Below are positions 17,344 through 24,401 of a stretch of 49,600 nucleotides of DNA, in pieces; the first letter of the stretch is position 1; each line of letters begins with the position of its first letter. Source of the stretch: Bacillota bacterium (GTDB taxonomy: Bacteria; Bacillota; Clostridia; Acetivibrionales; DTU013); contig JAEZCA010000013.1 of the NCBI GenBank assembly GCA_023412665.1, positions 1-49,600 on the forward strand. Reading direction: 5' to 3'. The position numbers and the translations under genes were made by a program. The notes under the pieces are model-generated. The model saw nothing but the letters and a program-made list of their open reading frames with translations. It was not told the DNA's origin and did no database searches.

Positions 17344-18122
17344 ATCAATATTGCCAGAAAAGGCAGCACAATCAATGCAACAGCCAGATTTCCGGTACCT
17401 GCTGTCGATATCTGATGGCCGAATATGGTCTGTCCAGCTATGAGATAACTTGCAGCCAGACCTGATACCAGGCCTCCCAGCGCGCCGGAGGTGATCATGA
17501 GAGGGTGGACCTTGTCGGATGAAGGTCTGCTGATGTCTATGGGATGCATGATATCCGTCCAGAGTAAATTGTTTTTCTTTACAAAAGTATAGATGAGAGG
17601 AAGCAAAACAGGTCCCAAAACCAGTGTAGTCACTGTATTGTTCAATGTGATTATTATCGCGAGAGCTGAGAAGCTTGCCATATTCAAAATATCCAGCCCC
17701 CAGGCTATCGTCACGGCACAGGCTGTACTTGCAATAAAGCTTGTAATGCCGAATCGGGCAAGCTTCCAGGGTGAATTGATCGTTGGTGCCCTGTCCTCGC
17801 CATGTCTTTGTTTTATATGGTACCACAGCTTGTATGGTATGTAAGCGTGTAGGAAATTACCGATGAAGCCGAATATCGACCCGGGTGAAAGTGTGCCGAA
17901 GAGGTCCCCTCCCAGATTTCCTATTGCAGAGCCCCACGCTCCAGCAGGGCCGAACAGCAGGCCGAAAATAACTGGGAGCAGCGATGCTGGTCGTATCTCT
18001 GTAATACCGGGTATGATCACTATGGATTTTGTCGGCAGCAAAAAAAGCATGTAAATGCCCGCGCACAATACAGTGATCGCGACCATCATGCCGTATTTCC
18101 ACATTCTGACCAGTTCCTTCAC
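17322..18122 (-). CDS. ECF-transporter S-component-like membrane protein
   Basis: A 266-residue integral membrane protein with six to seven hydrophobic segments. The region EIRPASLLPVIFGLLFGP, then GAWGSAIGNLGGDLFG and SIFGFIGNFLHAYIPYKLW, is typical of substrate-capture (S) components of energy-coupling factor transporters, which bind vitamins or similar small molecules. The substrate is not deducible, and no ECF ATPase or T subunit is nearby, so it would use a shared module. A GTG start at 18122 is preceded by GGAGAG on the minus strand; an ATG eight codons in is the alternative. Convergent overlap with spo0E. Confidence 0.65.
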   Translation of the reverse strand: MKELVRMWKYGMMVAITVLCAGIYMLFLLPTKSIVIIPGITEIRPASLLPVIFGLLFGPAGAWGSAIGNLGGDLFGTLSPGSIFGFIGNFLHAYIPYKLWYHIKQRHGEDRAPTINSPWKLARFGITSFIASTACAVTIAWGLDILNMASFSALAIIITLNNTVTTLVLGPVLLPLIYTFVKKNNLLWTDIMHPIDISRPSSDKVHPLMITSGALGGLVSGLAASYLIAGQTIFGHQISTAGTGNLAVALIVLPFLAILIYGSLNS

Positions 18123-18306
18123 AGCTTATCTCTCCAACGTTTTATTTTAAGATATTGTATCATTTCCCATATCGCTGTGTCCACAAAATGAAACTGATCT
18201 TAAGCCTGATCTCATAGTGAATAATTCCAGCCCTTAGTCAAAGATCTGGCCATCTTGCGCTGATAAAAATCTTTGGACTAAAGAAGACAGGGGGATGGCA
18301 ATTCAG

Positions 18307-18342
18307 AATCGAAAAATTTTCTTTGAAACAAAGTGTTATAAT
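18307..18342 (+). promoter_or_regulatory. Promoter-bearing A/T-rich repeat, copy 1
   Basis: AATCGAAAAATTTTCTTTGAA followed by GTGTTATAAT. The same block recurs at 20565-20614 and 45565-45599 upstream of other genes, and without the TATAAT at 19103-19150. The TATAAT (18337-18342) sits 123 bp before the S-component start. There is no TTGACA-like -35 at normal spacing, so it may be read by another factor or be a mobile repeat end that supplies a -10. Upstream, 18123-18306 has nothing I can assign. Confidence 0.55.
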
Positions 18343-18465
18343 AAATAGCATTTTCTGAAAAAATGTGCTAGCATAGATAAAGGCGGTATTCGTAAGAAAC
18401 CGTACTTTGAAAAATCAAATTTACGACTTATATCCTTCGGGAATAAGAGCGGGAGGTCGATTGTA
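18343..18465 (+). other. Structured leader of the ECF S-component gene
   Basis: About 120 nt between the putative -10 and the ATG contain several potential hairpins. GCATTTT pairs with AAAATGTGC. CGTAA pairs with TTACG around an inner TTGA/TCAA helix. CTTATATCC-TTCG-GGAATAAG is a UUCG-capped stem just before the GGGAGG ribosome binding site. Transporters of this kind are often riboswitch-controlled, but I could not match the sequence to TPP, FMN, THF, preQ1 or cobalamin motifs. Confidence 0.4.
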
Positions 18466-19053
18466 ATGGAAAAGGGCATTGGAAACAAAAGATTTAACAC
18501 AAGACAGATCGTGGTTGTCGGTATGCTCTCTGCAATATCGTTAGTACTGGGAGCATCAGGTATCGGGTTTATACCGCTTCCCATGGCAAAGGCAACCATC
18601 ATGCACATCCCAGTCATTATCGGAGCCATCCTTGAAGGCCCTATCGTGGGTTTGGTGGCAGGCCTTATCTTCGGAGTATTCAGCATAATTCAGAATCTAA
18701 CAAATCCCTCGATTCTTTCATTTGCGTTTTTGAATCCGCTGGTATCAGTGCTTCCGAGAATGCTCATAGGTATAACCACATACTACTCTTATAAGATACC
18801 GTTCATAAAGAATAGTGTGCTGAAGTCGGGCATCAGTGCGGCTGTAGGAACACTGACGAATACAGTGGGTGTACTAGGTATGATATATCTGCTCTATGCC
18901 GCCGAGTACGCACAGGCAAATGGAATAGATCCGACGACCGCCGCAGCTGCCATCTTCGGAGTGGCACTGACGAATGGTATTCCTGAGATTATATTTTCTG
19001 TTGTGTTAACCATTTCCATAGTGGCGGCTGTTAAAAAGCTAATTAAAAAATAA
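18466..19053 (+). CDS. ECF transporter S component (PF12822-type)
   Basis: A 195-residue membrane protein with about six helices. It begins with a short Arg/Lys-rich cytoplasmic end (NKRFNTRQIVVVGMLSAISL) and continues with PLPMAKATIMHIPVIIGAIL and GPIVGLVAGLIFGVFS, the pattern of ECF_trnsprt S components such as pantothenate or cobalamin-precursor carriers. It binds a vitamin-like substrate and docks on a shared EcfAA'T module encoded elsewhere. GGGAGG precedes ATG 18466. A structured leader suggests control at RNA level. A GC-rich hairpin follows the stop. The substrate is not determined. Confidence 0.8.
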   Translation: MEKGIGNKRFNTRQIVVVGMLSAISLVLGASGIGFIPLPMAKATIMHIPVIIGAILEGPIVGLVAGLIFGVFSIIQNLTNPSILSFAFLNPLVSVLPRMLIGITTYYSYKIPFIKNSVLKSGISAAVGTLTNTVGVLGMIYLLYAAEYAQANGIDPTTAAAAIFGVALTNGIPEIIFSVVLTISIVAAVKKLIKK

Positions 19054-19061
19054 ATGTATAG

Positions 19062-19090
19062 CGAGGCGGGGGCCCATCTCCCGCCTCGTT
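19062..19090 (+). terminator. GC-rich terminator-like hairpin
   Basis: A 9-bp perfect stem CGAGGCGGG/CCCGCCTCG with a 9-base loop, 9 bp after the S-component stop. The T-tract is short, so termination efficiency is uncertain. Confidence 0.6.
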
Positions 19091-19102
19091 GAAACACTTC
19101 GG

Positions 19103-19150
19103 TTCAAAGAAAAATTTTCTACAATCGAAATTTTTTCTTTGAACGATGCG
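19103..19150. repeat. A/T-rich palindromic repeat, copy 2
   Basis: TTCAAAGAAAAA and TTTTTCTTTGAA form a long palindrome around TTTTCTACAATCGAAA. The right half matches the promoter-bearing repeats at 18307, 20565 and 45565, including GAACGATGCG, but lacks the TATAAT. It lies 11 bp from the 3' end of glycerate kinase, where it may also act as that gene's terminator. Confidence 0.65.
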
Positions 19151-19160
19151 TCTACAAGGC

Positions 19161-20303
19161 TTAGTTCCGAGTTATCCTGACATCCTTCATAAACCTTATC
19201 AGATTGTCCATTGTCAGAAACAGATCGTCCCTGCATCGGAGCCGTGCTTCTTTGAATGGGACAGCAACACGGTTTATACTGAAGATCGCGCTGATCCCTT
19301 CATTATATGCGTTTTCTACATTGTCGCCTATGTCTCCCACTATAGCTATGAGGGGAACTCCGGCCTTTTTTGTACGCCGTGCCACACCGATCACCACTTT
19401 GCCGCGAAGCGACTGGAAGTCGATTTTTCCTTCACCGCTGAAAACCAGGTCGGCACCTTCGAGCAGGGAGTCAAATCCGACTGTGTCAAGAACTGTTTCT
19501 ATACCCATTTGCAGTCTGCTGCCGAAAAATGCAGCCATGCCTCCACCCATCCCGCCAGCTGCACCCGCTCCGGGCATTTCTGCTATTTCTGCGCCAATAT
19601 CCCTTTTGACGACTACAGCCATATGCAGAAGGTTTTCATCCAGAATTTTTACCAGTGTCTCGTCAGCGCCCTTCTGCGGAGCGAAGACATACGCAGCCCC
19701 GTTCGGACCGCACAGCGGATTGTCTATATCACACATGGTTATGATTTCTGTCTGTGCAACTGCAGGATCAAGGCCGCTTACATCTATCGAGGAAATGTCG
19801 CTCAGAGTTTCACCGACAGGAATGAAGGCTTTGCCCGAAGCATCCTTGAATGCAATGCCTGTGGCAGCGGCTGCACCGCAGCCTCCATCATTGGTAGAGC
19901 TTCCTCCGAGTCCGACGATTATTTTTTTACAGCCGGATTTCACAGCATTAAGGATAAGCTGGCCTACACCATAGGTCGTGGTCTTTCCAGCCTGCCTGTT
20001 CTCGCCGACAAGAGGCAGACCTGCCGCTGCCGCCATTTCTATGACAGCTGTTTTGTCAGGCAGTATGCCGTAAAAACTCTCCATATCTTCGAAGTACGGA
20101 CCTTTGACATTCACCTTTATCCTTTCACCGCCCAGGGCGGCAAGAAAGGAATCAACACTTCCCTCTCCGCCATCTGCCACCGGTATGCTGATGACATCGG
20201 CCTTTGGATAATATGAGTGAATTGCTTTCTTCATAATGCCGCATATTTCACTTGAAGACATCGTACCCTTGAATGAATCGGGTATCAGTAATATTTTCTG
20301 CAT
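19161..20303 (-). CDS. Glycerate 2-kinase (GlxK/GarK family)
   Basis: A 380-residue enzyme that phosphorylates D-glycerate to 2-phosphoglycerate with ATP, feeding serine/glyoxylate-derived carbon into glycolysis. The family signature is at the N-terminus (ILLIPDSFKGTMSS, then PVADGGEGSVDSFL). The glycine-rich IVGLGGSSTNDGGCG lies near residue 130, and FSGEGKIDFQS near 290. Full length for the family. AAAGGAG lies before the ATG at 20303 on the minus strand. It stands alone between repeat-rich regions, divergent from the SEC-C gene. Glycerate 3- versus 2-phosphate specificity is inferred from family membership. Confidence 0.93.
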   Translation of the reverse strand: MQKILLIPDSFKGTMSSSEICGIMKKAIHSYYPKADVISIPVADGGEGSVDSFLAALGGERIKVNVKGPYFEDMESFYGILPDKTAVIEMAAAAGLPLVGENRQAGKTTTYGVGQLILNAVKSGCKKIIVGLGGSSTNDGGCGAAAATGIAFKDASGKAFIPVGETLSDISSIDVSGLDPAVAQTEIITMCDIDNPLCGPNGAAYVFAPQKGADETLVKILDENLLHMAVVVKRDIGAEIAEMPGAGAAGGMGGGMAAFFGSRLQMGIETVLDTVGFDSLLEGADLVFSGEGKIDFQSLRGKVVIGVARRTKKAGVPLIAIVGDIGDNVENAYNEGISAIFSINRVAVPFKEARLRCRDDLFLTMDNLIRFMKDVRITRN

Positions 20304-20339
20304 TTGCGTCTCCTTTGCCTAGTACTTTACATGATTTAT

Positions 20340-20368
20340 ATTATAACCCACCGCTATAAGTATTTTCA
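20340..20368 (-). promoter_or_regulatory. Possible glycerate kinase promoter
   Basis: On the minus strand, TATAAT (20340-20345) is preceded at 17 bp by TGAAAA, a poor -35. It lies 37 bp upstream of the start codon. Confidence 0.35.
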
Positions 20369-20415
20369 GCCTTTGGCTAAAAAACGCTTGGTGGCGGGTA
20401 CCGATTGAAAAAGCT

Positions 20416-20551
20416 GTCAGTGGGAAGTACAATCTCCCACTGACGTTGTTCAAACGCCACGTTTAGGCGTGGCGCACGGAGTGTAGCGTAGGGCGAATTC
20501 ATTTCGCCCGTAGCGAGGGGGTATGGGGGCTTGCCCCCATTGGAAATTGAA
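20416..20551. repeat. Four-hairpin intergenic repeat element
   Basis: Four consecutive perfect hairpins. GTCAGTGGGA/TCCCACTGAC spans 20416-20444. CGCCACG/CGTGGCG spans 20455-20474. GGGCGAA/TTCGCCC spans 20491-20509. ATGGGGGC/GCCCCCAT spans 20523-20540. The last 46 bases recur at 201-246. There is no coding capacity. It may be a composite repeat or a structured non-coding RNA. It fills most of the 360-bp gap between glycerate kinase and the SEC-C gene; the remainder is the A/T-rich promoter repeat. Confidence 0.7.
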
Positions 20552-20564
20552 ACACTGCTAATGT

Positions 20565-20614
20565 AAGAAAATTTTCTACAAACGAAAAATTTTCTTTGAA
20601 TTATGTGTTATAAT
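20565..20614 (+). promoter_or_regulatory. Promoter-bearing A/T-rich repeat, copy 3
   Basis: AAGAAAATTTTCTACAAACG followed by AAAAATTTTCTTTGAA and GTGTTATAAT. It is palindromic in its left part, like 19103-19150, and carries a TATAAT (20609-20614) 50 bp upstream of the SEC-C gene. Confidence 0.6.
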
Positions 20615-20663
20615 ACATTTTAATGATTGATTTACTTTTTACGTAATGAAGAAGGAGCAGGAA

Positions 20664-21158
20664 ATGGGACTTTATGAACAATGGAAACAGATGACCGAAG
20701 CGCAAATGAGCCAGGCGCAGAACAATGCATTCTGGAAGGACTATCTGGAAAAGGAAAAGGACAATTACAGTTACATATTGGAGAATCGTATCAAAAAGCT
20801 TGAAGGAAGACTGGCTGACCTGGCAGAGACCTTCAAAATGAGTCCTGCGGTGTTTGCCGGGTTTCTTGACGGCATCAATACAAGCCTGGTGAATGAACTG
20901 GATATGGACGCTATTGACGAGGACACAGTGCTGTCGGCTGAAATCGATTTTGAAAAGCTGTATTGGAATATGCATGAAGCAAAGGCCGACTGGCTATACA
21001 ATCTGGAACAGTGGGAAGGCATACTTTCAGAGGAAAGACGCAAGGAGCTTACAAGGGAATTCAGACAGTCCAAAACAGCCGTAAGCAACAAGGTTGGCAG
21101 AAACGATCCCTGCCCCTGCGGAAGCGGCAAGAAGTATAAGAAATGCTGTCTAAGGTAA
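20664..21158 (+). CDS. SEC-C motif protein
   Basis: A 164-residue acidic, helical protein ending in a SEC-C zinc-binding motif ([18 protein letters not shown]), as found at the C-terminus of SecA and many small uncharacterised proteins. The preceding 130 residues are mostly helical with no family I recognise. ATG 20664 is preferred because AAGGAG (20651-20656) lies about 8 bases upstream. The in-frame ATG at 20646 would put that ribosome binding site inside the gene. The role is unknown: SEC-C domains bind zinc and often SecB or nucleic acid. It has a promoter-bearing repeat upstream and an expanded palindromic repeat immediately downstream. Confidence 0.8.
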
Positions 21159-21319
21159 GGGGACACGAAGTGGGGAAAGGGGACACGAAGTGGGGAAAGG
21201 GGACACTCCTTTAGTATGACACTGAAGCAGGTATGGCAGGAATGTCCCCATTTGAAGCAGGTATGGTAGGAATGTCCCCATTTGAAGCACGCATGACAGG
21301 CATGACAGGAATGTCCACT
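21159..21319. repeat. Expanded GGGGACA/TGTCCCC repeat array, copy 2
   Basis: Three left arms (GGGGACAC at 21159, 21179 and 21199) recur every 20 bp. They are followed by three right arms (TGTCCCC at 21243 and 21273, degenerate TGTCCAC near 21312) in units of about 30 bp that share GAAGCAGGTATGG. It sits directly between the SEC-C stop and the isocitrate dehydrogenase leader. The right-arm units are translatable in frame with the downstream gene, producing a spurious repetitive N-terminus. Confidence 0.8.
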
Positions 21320-21349
21320 TTTGATAGGACAGAAAGGATGAGATTAGTT

Positions 21350-22573
21350 ATGGATGAGAAGATCAAAATGTATATGCCCATAGTTGAGATGGACGGAGAT
21401 GAGATGACCAGGATCATCTGGCAGCTCATCAAGGACGAACTGCTTCTGCCTTACATAGACTTGAACACCGAATATTACGACCTCGGTCTTCGGCACCGGG
21501 ACGAGACAAATGATCAGGTCACGGTTGACGCAGCTGTTGCGACAAAGAAATATGGCGTTGCCGTCAAATGTGCCACGATCACACCCAACGCACAGAGAGT
21601 CGAAGAGTATGGCCTGAAGCAGATGTGGAAGAGCCCCAACGGTACGATAAGGGCGATACTTGACGGGACGGTATTCAGGGCCCCTATACTGGTTGACAGT
21701 GTAAAACCGTCGGTAAGGACATGGAAGAAGCCCATAACGATTGCACGTCATGCGTATGGCGATGTATACAGGAATGTAGAGTACCGGGTGGAAGGACCCG
21801 GCACGGCGGAGCTTGTCTTCAGAGGGCAGGACGGCAAAGAGCTGAGGGAGACAATCTTTGAATTCAAGGGTCCGGGCGTCATAATGGGTATGCACAATGT
21901 GGACGAGTCCATAAGAAGCTTTGCAAAAGCATGCTTCAATTATGCCCTTGACGTAAAGCAGGATCTTTGGTTTGCAACAAAGGATACGATCTCGAAAAAG
22001 TATGACCATACCTTCAAGGATATTTTCCAGGAGGTATATGACAATGAATACAGTGATAAATTCAGTGAAGCCCGAATCGAATATTTTTATACGCTGATCG
22101 ACGATGCCGTGGCAAGAGTCATCAGATCTGAAGGCGGCATGGTCTGGGCATGCAAGAACTACGACGGCGATGTAATGTCCGATATGGTGGCAACAGCCTT
22201 TGGCAGCCTGGCAATGATGACGTCGGTGCTTGTTTCTCCGGAAGGCTTCTATGAATATGAGGCCGCACATGGGACGGTCACAAGGCACTATTATAAGCAT
22301 CTGAAGGGTGAGGAAACTTCAACGAACCCCATGGCAACACTGTTCGCATGGACAGGAGCCCTTAAAAAGCGGGGGGAAATGGACGGCAATGCAATGCTGA
22401 TGGATTTTGCCGACACTCTCGAAGCTGCCTCGCTAAGGACGATTGAAGAGGGAGTCATGACAAAGGATCTGTCACAGCTCTCGGAGCTCAGGGAAAAGAA
22501 AATCGTGAATACCGCAGATTTCCTCAAGGAGGTACGCATACGACTTGACGCGATGCTCTGCGATAAGGAGTAG
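21350..22573 (+). CDS. icd: NADP-dependent isocitrate dehydrogenase
   Basis: A 407-residue enzyme of the homodimeric, eukaryote-like (type II) isocitrate dehydrogenase family; it makes 2-oxoglutarate and NADPH. Landmarks are MDGDEMTRIIW at the N-terminus, KSPNGTIRAILDGTVFRAP (substrate binding), the Tyr of VYRNVEYRV, WACKNYDGDVMSDMVA, and AAHGTVTRHYYKH plus TSTNPMATLFAW near the cofactor site. ATG 21350 gives the usual family length and follows AGGATGAG. The open frame further upstream to 21233 is translated palindromic repeat. It starts a probable operon with the PDZ protein, GNAT and BMP genes (gaps of 12, 34 and 6 bp). It supplies 2-oxoglutarate for glutamate synthesis in an otherwise fermentative organism. 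Confidence 0.94.
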   Translation: MDEKIKMYMPIVEMDGDEMTRIIWQLIKDELLLPYIDLNTEYYDLGLRHRDETNDQVTVDAAVATKKYGVAVKCATITPNAQRVEEYGLKQMWKSPNGTIRAILDGTVFRAPILVDSVKPSVRTWKKPITIARHAYGDVYRNVEYRVEGPGTAELVFRGQDGKELRETIFEFKGPGVIMGMHNVDESIRSFAKACFNYALDVKQDLWFATKDTISKKYDHTFKDIFQEVYDNEYSDKFSEARIEYFYTLIDDAVARVIRSEGGMVWACKNYDGDVMSDMVATAFGSLAMMTSVLVSPEGFYEYEAAHGTVTRHYYKHLKGEETSTNPMATLFAWTGALKKRGEMDGNAMLMDFADTLEAASLRTIEEGVMTKDLSQLSELREKKIVNTADFLKEVRIRLDAMLCDKE

Positions 22574-22585
22574 GAGTTGAACTGT

Positions 22586-23836
22586 ATGCTGAAGATGGCA
22601 GGCGCAATAGCTGCAGAGATGCTTAATTCTTTTTTGGTAAATTACTTTTTTGTAGTATTGTATATACTTGTGATTTTTTTCATAAAGGCACAATACAAGA
22701 AGTATTCCGAGCTGCAGGCCGAAATATATGGCAGGACGTTATACAGCGCGCGGGATGTAGTTGGGAAAATAATACTTACAGGGCTGGCTGCCGGGTTTGC
22801 ATCAAGCTTTCTCACTGTGGCAGCCGGCGTGACTATTGAAACAGATACGGTCAGGTATCTGTTTTATGTTATGTGCCTGTTGCTGCTCATTGATCTAAGG
22901 CTTGTGAGCATTCCGTATGCCGCGGGCCTGTTGGCTGCTGTCAGCCTGATTTTTGGTGTTCCGCACATCAACCTGCCGTCACTTTTATTCCTTGTTGCGG
23001 TACTGCAGCTTGCAGAAAGCATCCTTGTTTTTCTTGGCAGAAAAAAAGATTTCATACCTGTGTTCATACAGCATAAAAACGAAATAACCGGAGCCTTTCT
23101 GATAAGGAGATACTGGATGATCCCTGTTGTATTTTTTACATATTTGGCGCAGCAGGGCTCGGTATCATTGGATTTTACGGCAGACTGGCCTTTGGTTTTC
23201 AATGTGCCGCCGCTGTCGGGCGGAGCTTATGCTCTGGGCCTTGATTGCCTGGTGGCAGTGCTGTGCCATACAGATATCGCCATTTCATCACAGCCTGAGG
23301 AGAGATCTGTTAAGAGCTCCATTCTGCTGTTTGGGTACAGCGCTGTATTGATGGTACTGGCTTTTGTTTCCAGAAGTGTGGCCTGGGTTGGAGCTTTGGG
23401 GGTCATATTCTGTATTGCGGGAAAGGAAGGACTACATCTGCTGTCAACAATGTATGAAAAAAGAAGAAAACCGTTGTACAGTGCTGTAAGAAGAGGAATA
23501 CGGGTGATGGACGTACTGCCCGGCAGCCATGCCGCGGCAATGGGGCTGCAGCGCGGTGATATCATTCTCAGTATAAACAAAAATGACGTTCAGACCGAAG
23601 AAGGTATCAGTGAAGCGCTGAGAGAATTCCCTACATACACATGGATACAGGCAATATGCTGGGATGGTACTGAAAAGACGCTTGAGTACAAATGCTATCC
23701 GGGAGGATATAATTCACTCGGGATAATAACCGTGCCCAGAGAAAAAGAAGTGACCTATACGACAGGCTATTTTGAGCGCCTTAGTATACTGAGGAATATA
23801 GTCAACCGGTTCAGGGGCGTCAATAATAAGGTGTAG
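22586..23836 (+). CDS. Polytopic membrane protein with C-terminal PDZ domain (MinJ-like layout)
   Basis: A 416-residue protein. About eight hydrophobic segments (to about residue 290) precede a cytoplasmic PDZ domain at about 295-385, with GIRVMDVLPGSHAAAMGLQ and RGDIILSINKNDV. There is no protease domain. This is the layout of Bacillus MinJ (about 400 residues), which links DivIVA to MinD; sequence similarity cannot be judged here. ATG 22586 has TAGGAG 9 bases upstream; TTG 22577 with GGAG is an alternative. It is the second gene of the icd operon. A MinJ-type partner would make sense because minCDE lies 18 kb downstream, but MinE is present and normally replaces MinJ, so function remains open. 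Confidence 0.7.
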   Translation: MLKMAGAIAAEMLNSFLVNYFFVVLYILVIFFIKAQYKKYSELQAEIYGRTLYSARDVVGKIILTGLAAGFASSFLTVAAGVTIETDTVRYLFYVMCLLLLIDLRLVSIPYAAGLLAAVSLIFGVPHINLPSLLFLVAVLQLAESILVFLGRKKDFIPVFIQHKNEITGAFLIRRYWMIPVVFFTYLAQQGSVSLDFTADWPLVFNVPPLSGGAYALGLDCLVAVLCHTDIAISSQPEERSVKSSILLFGYSAVLMVLAFVSRSVAWVGALGVIFCIAGKEGLHLLSTMYEKRRKPLYSAVRRGIRVMDVLPGSHAAAMGLQRGDIILSINKNDVQTEEGISEALREFPTYTWIQAICWDGTEKTLEYKCYPGGYNSLGIITVPREKEVTYTTGYFERLSILRNIVNRFRGVNNKV

Positions 23837-23870
23837 AGTGGCGGCTATGTATTGTGAGGAGGCCTGACAA

Positions 23871-24395
23871 ATGCCAACATACAGACTTGAACCAATGAGT
23901 GACAGCCGGCTGCAGGAGGCTGCTTCCGTATATAACTATTACATAAGGCAAACGACTGTGACATTTCACATAAATGAGATCACAACGCAAGAGATGAAGG
24001 ATATACTGTACAGCGGAGATCCCAGGTTCCCTGCGTATGCTATAATGGAAGGAGACGAATTCTGCGGGTACTGCCTGCTGGCAGTATTCAAAAAGCGTGA
24101 GGCATATAATGGTACAGCAGAGATTACTATATATCTGAAGCCTGGCTGTGAACGACGAGGAATCGGATCACGTGCCACAGCAGAGCTTGAAGAAATTGCA
24201 CTAAGTCACGGCTTTCACACTCTGCTGGCAGTGATAAGCGGTGAGAATACGGCAAGCATCGGACTTTTTACCAGGATGGGCTATGAAAAATGCGCACATT
24301 TAAAAGAGGTCGGGATGAAGTTCGGGCGTAAGCTTGATATTGTTTATTATCAAAAGCTGCTGCAGCAGGATATTGCACATACAGAGAAAGGGTGA
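23871..24395 (+). CDS. GNAT-family N-acetyltransferase (PAT-like)
   Basis: A 174-residue acyltransferase resembling phosphinothricin/methionine-sulfoximine acetyltransferases. It has an early IYNxY-type segment (VYNYYIRQTTVTFHI), motif A with acetyl-CoA loop LKPGCERRGIGSRATAELE, and the C-terminal SIGLFTRMGYEKCAHLKEVG. It transfers acetyl from acetyl-CoA to a small amine; the substrate is unknown. GAGGAGG precedes ATG 23871. It is inside the icd operon and 6 bp upstream of the BMP fusion gene. Confidence 0.88.
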   Translation: MPTYRLEPMSDSRLQEAASVYNYYIRQTTVTFHINEITTQEMKDILYSGDPRFPAYAIMEGDEFCGYCLLAVFKKREAYNGTAEITIYLKPGCERRGIGSRATAELEEIALSHGFHTLLAVISGENTASIGLFTRMGYEKCAHLKEVGMKFGRKLDIVYYQKLLQQDIAHTEKG

Positions 24396-24401
24396 GGATA
24401 A

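Noticed and set aside
19146..20216. 356-codon plus-strand open frame
   Set aside because: It is the complement of the clear glycerate kinase gene and its product has low-quality Cys/His-rich composition without domains.
21159..21319. Possible short CRISPR-like array
   Set aside because: There are only two or three units of two different lengths (20 and 30 bp), no variable spacers and no cas genes; the units are tandem copies of palindrome arms.
21233..21349. N-terminal extension of isocitrate dehydrogenase
   Set aside because: It is the translation of the right-arm repeats; ATG 21350 gives the normal family length and has its own ribosome binding site.
21344..22300. 318-codon minus-strand open frame
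   Set aside because: Antisense shadow of isocitrate dehydrogenase.
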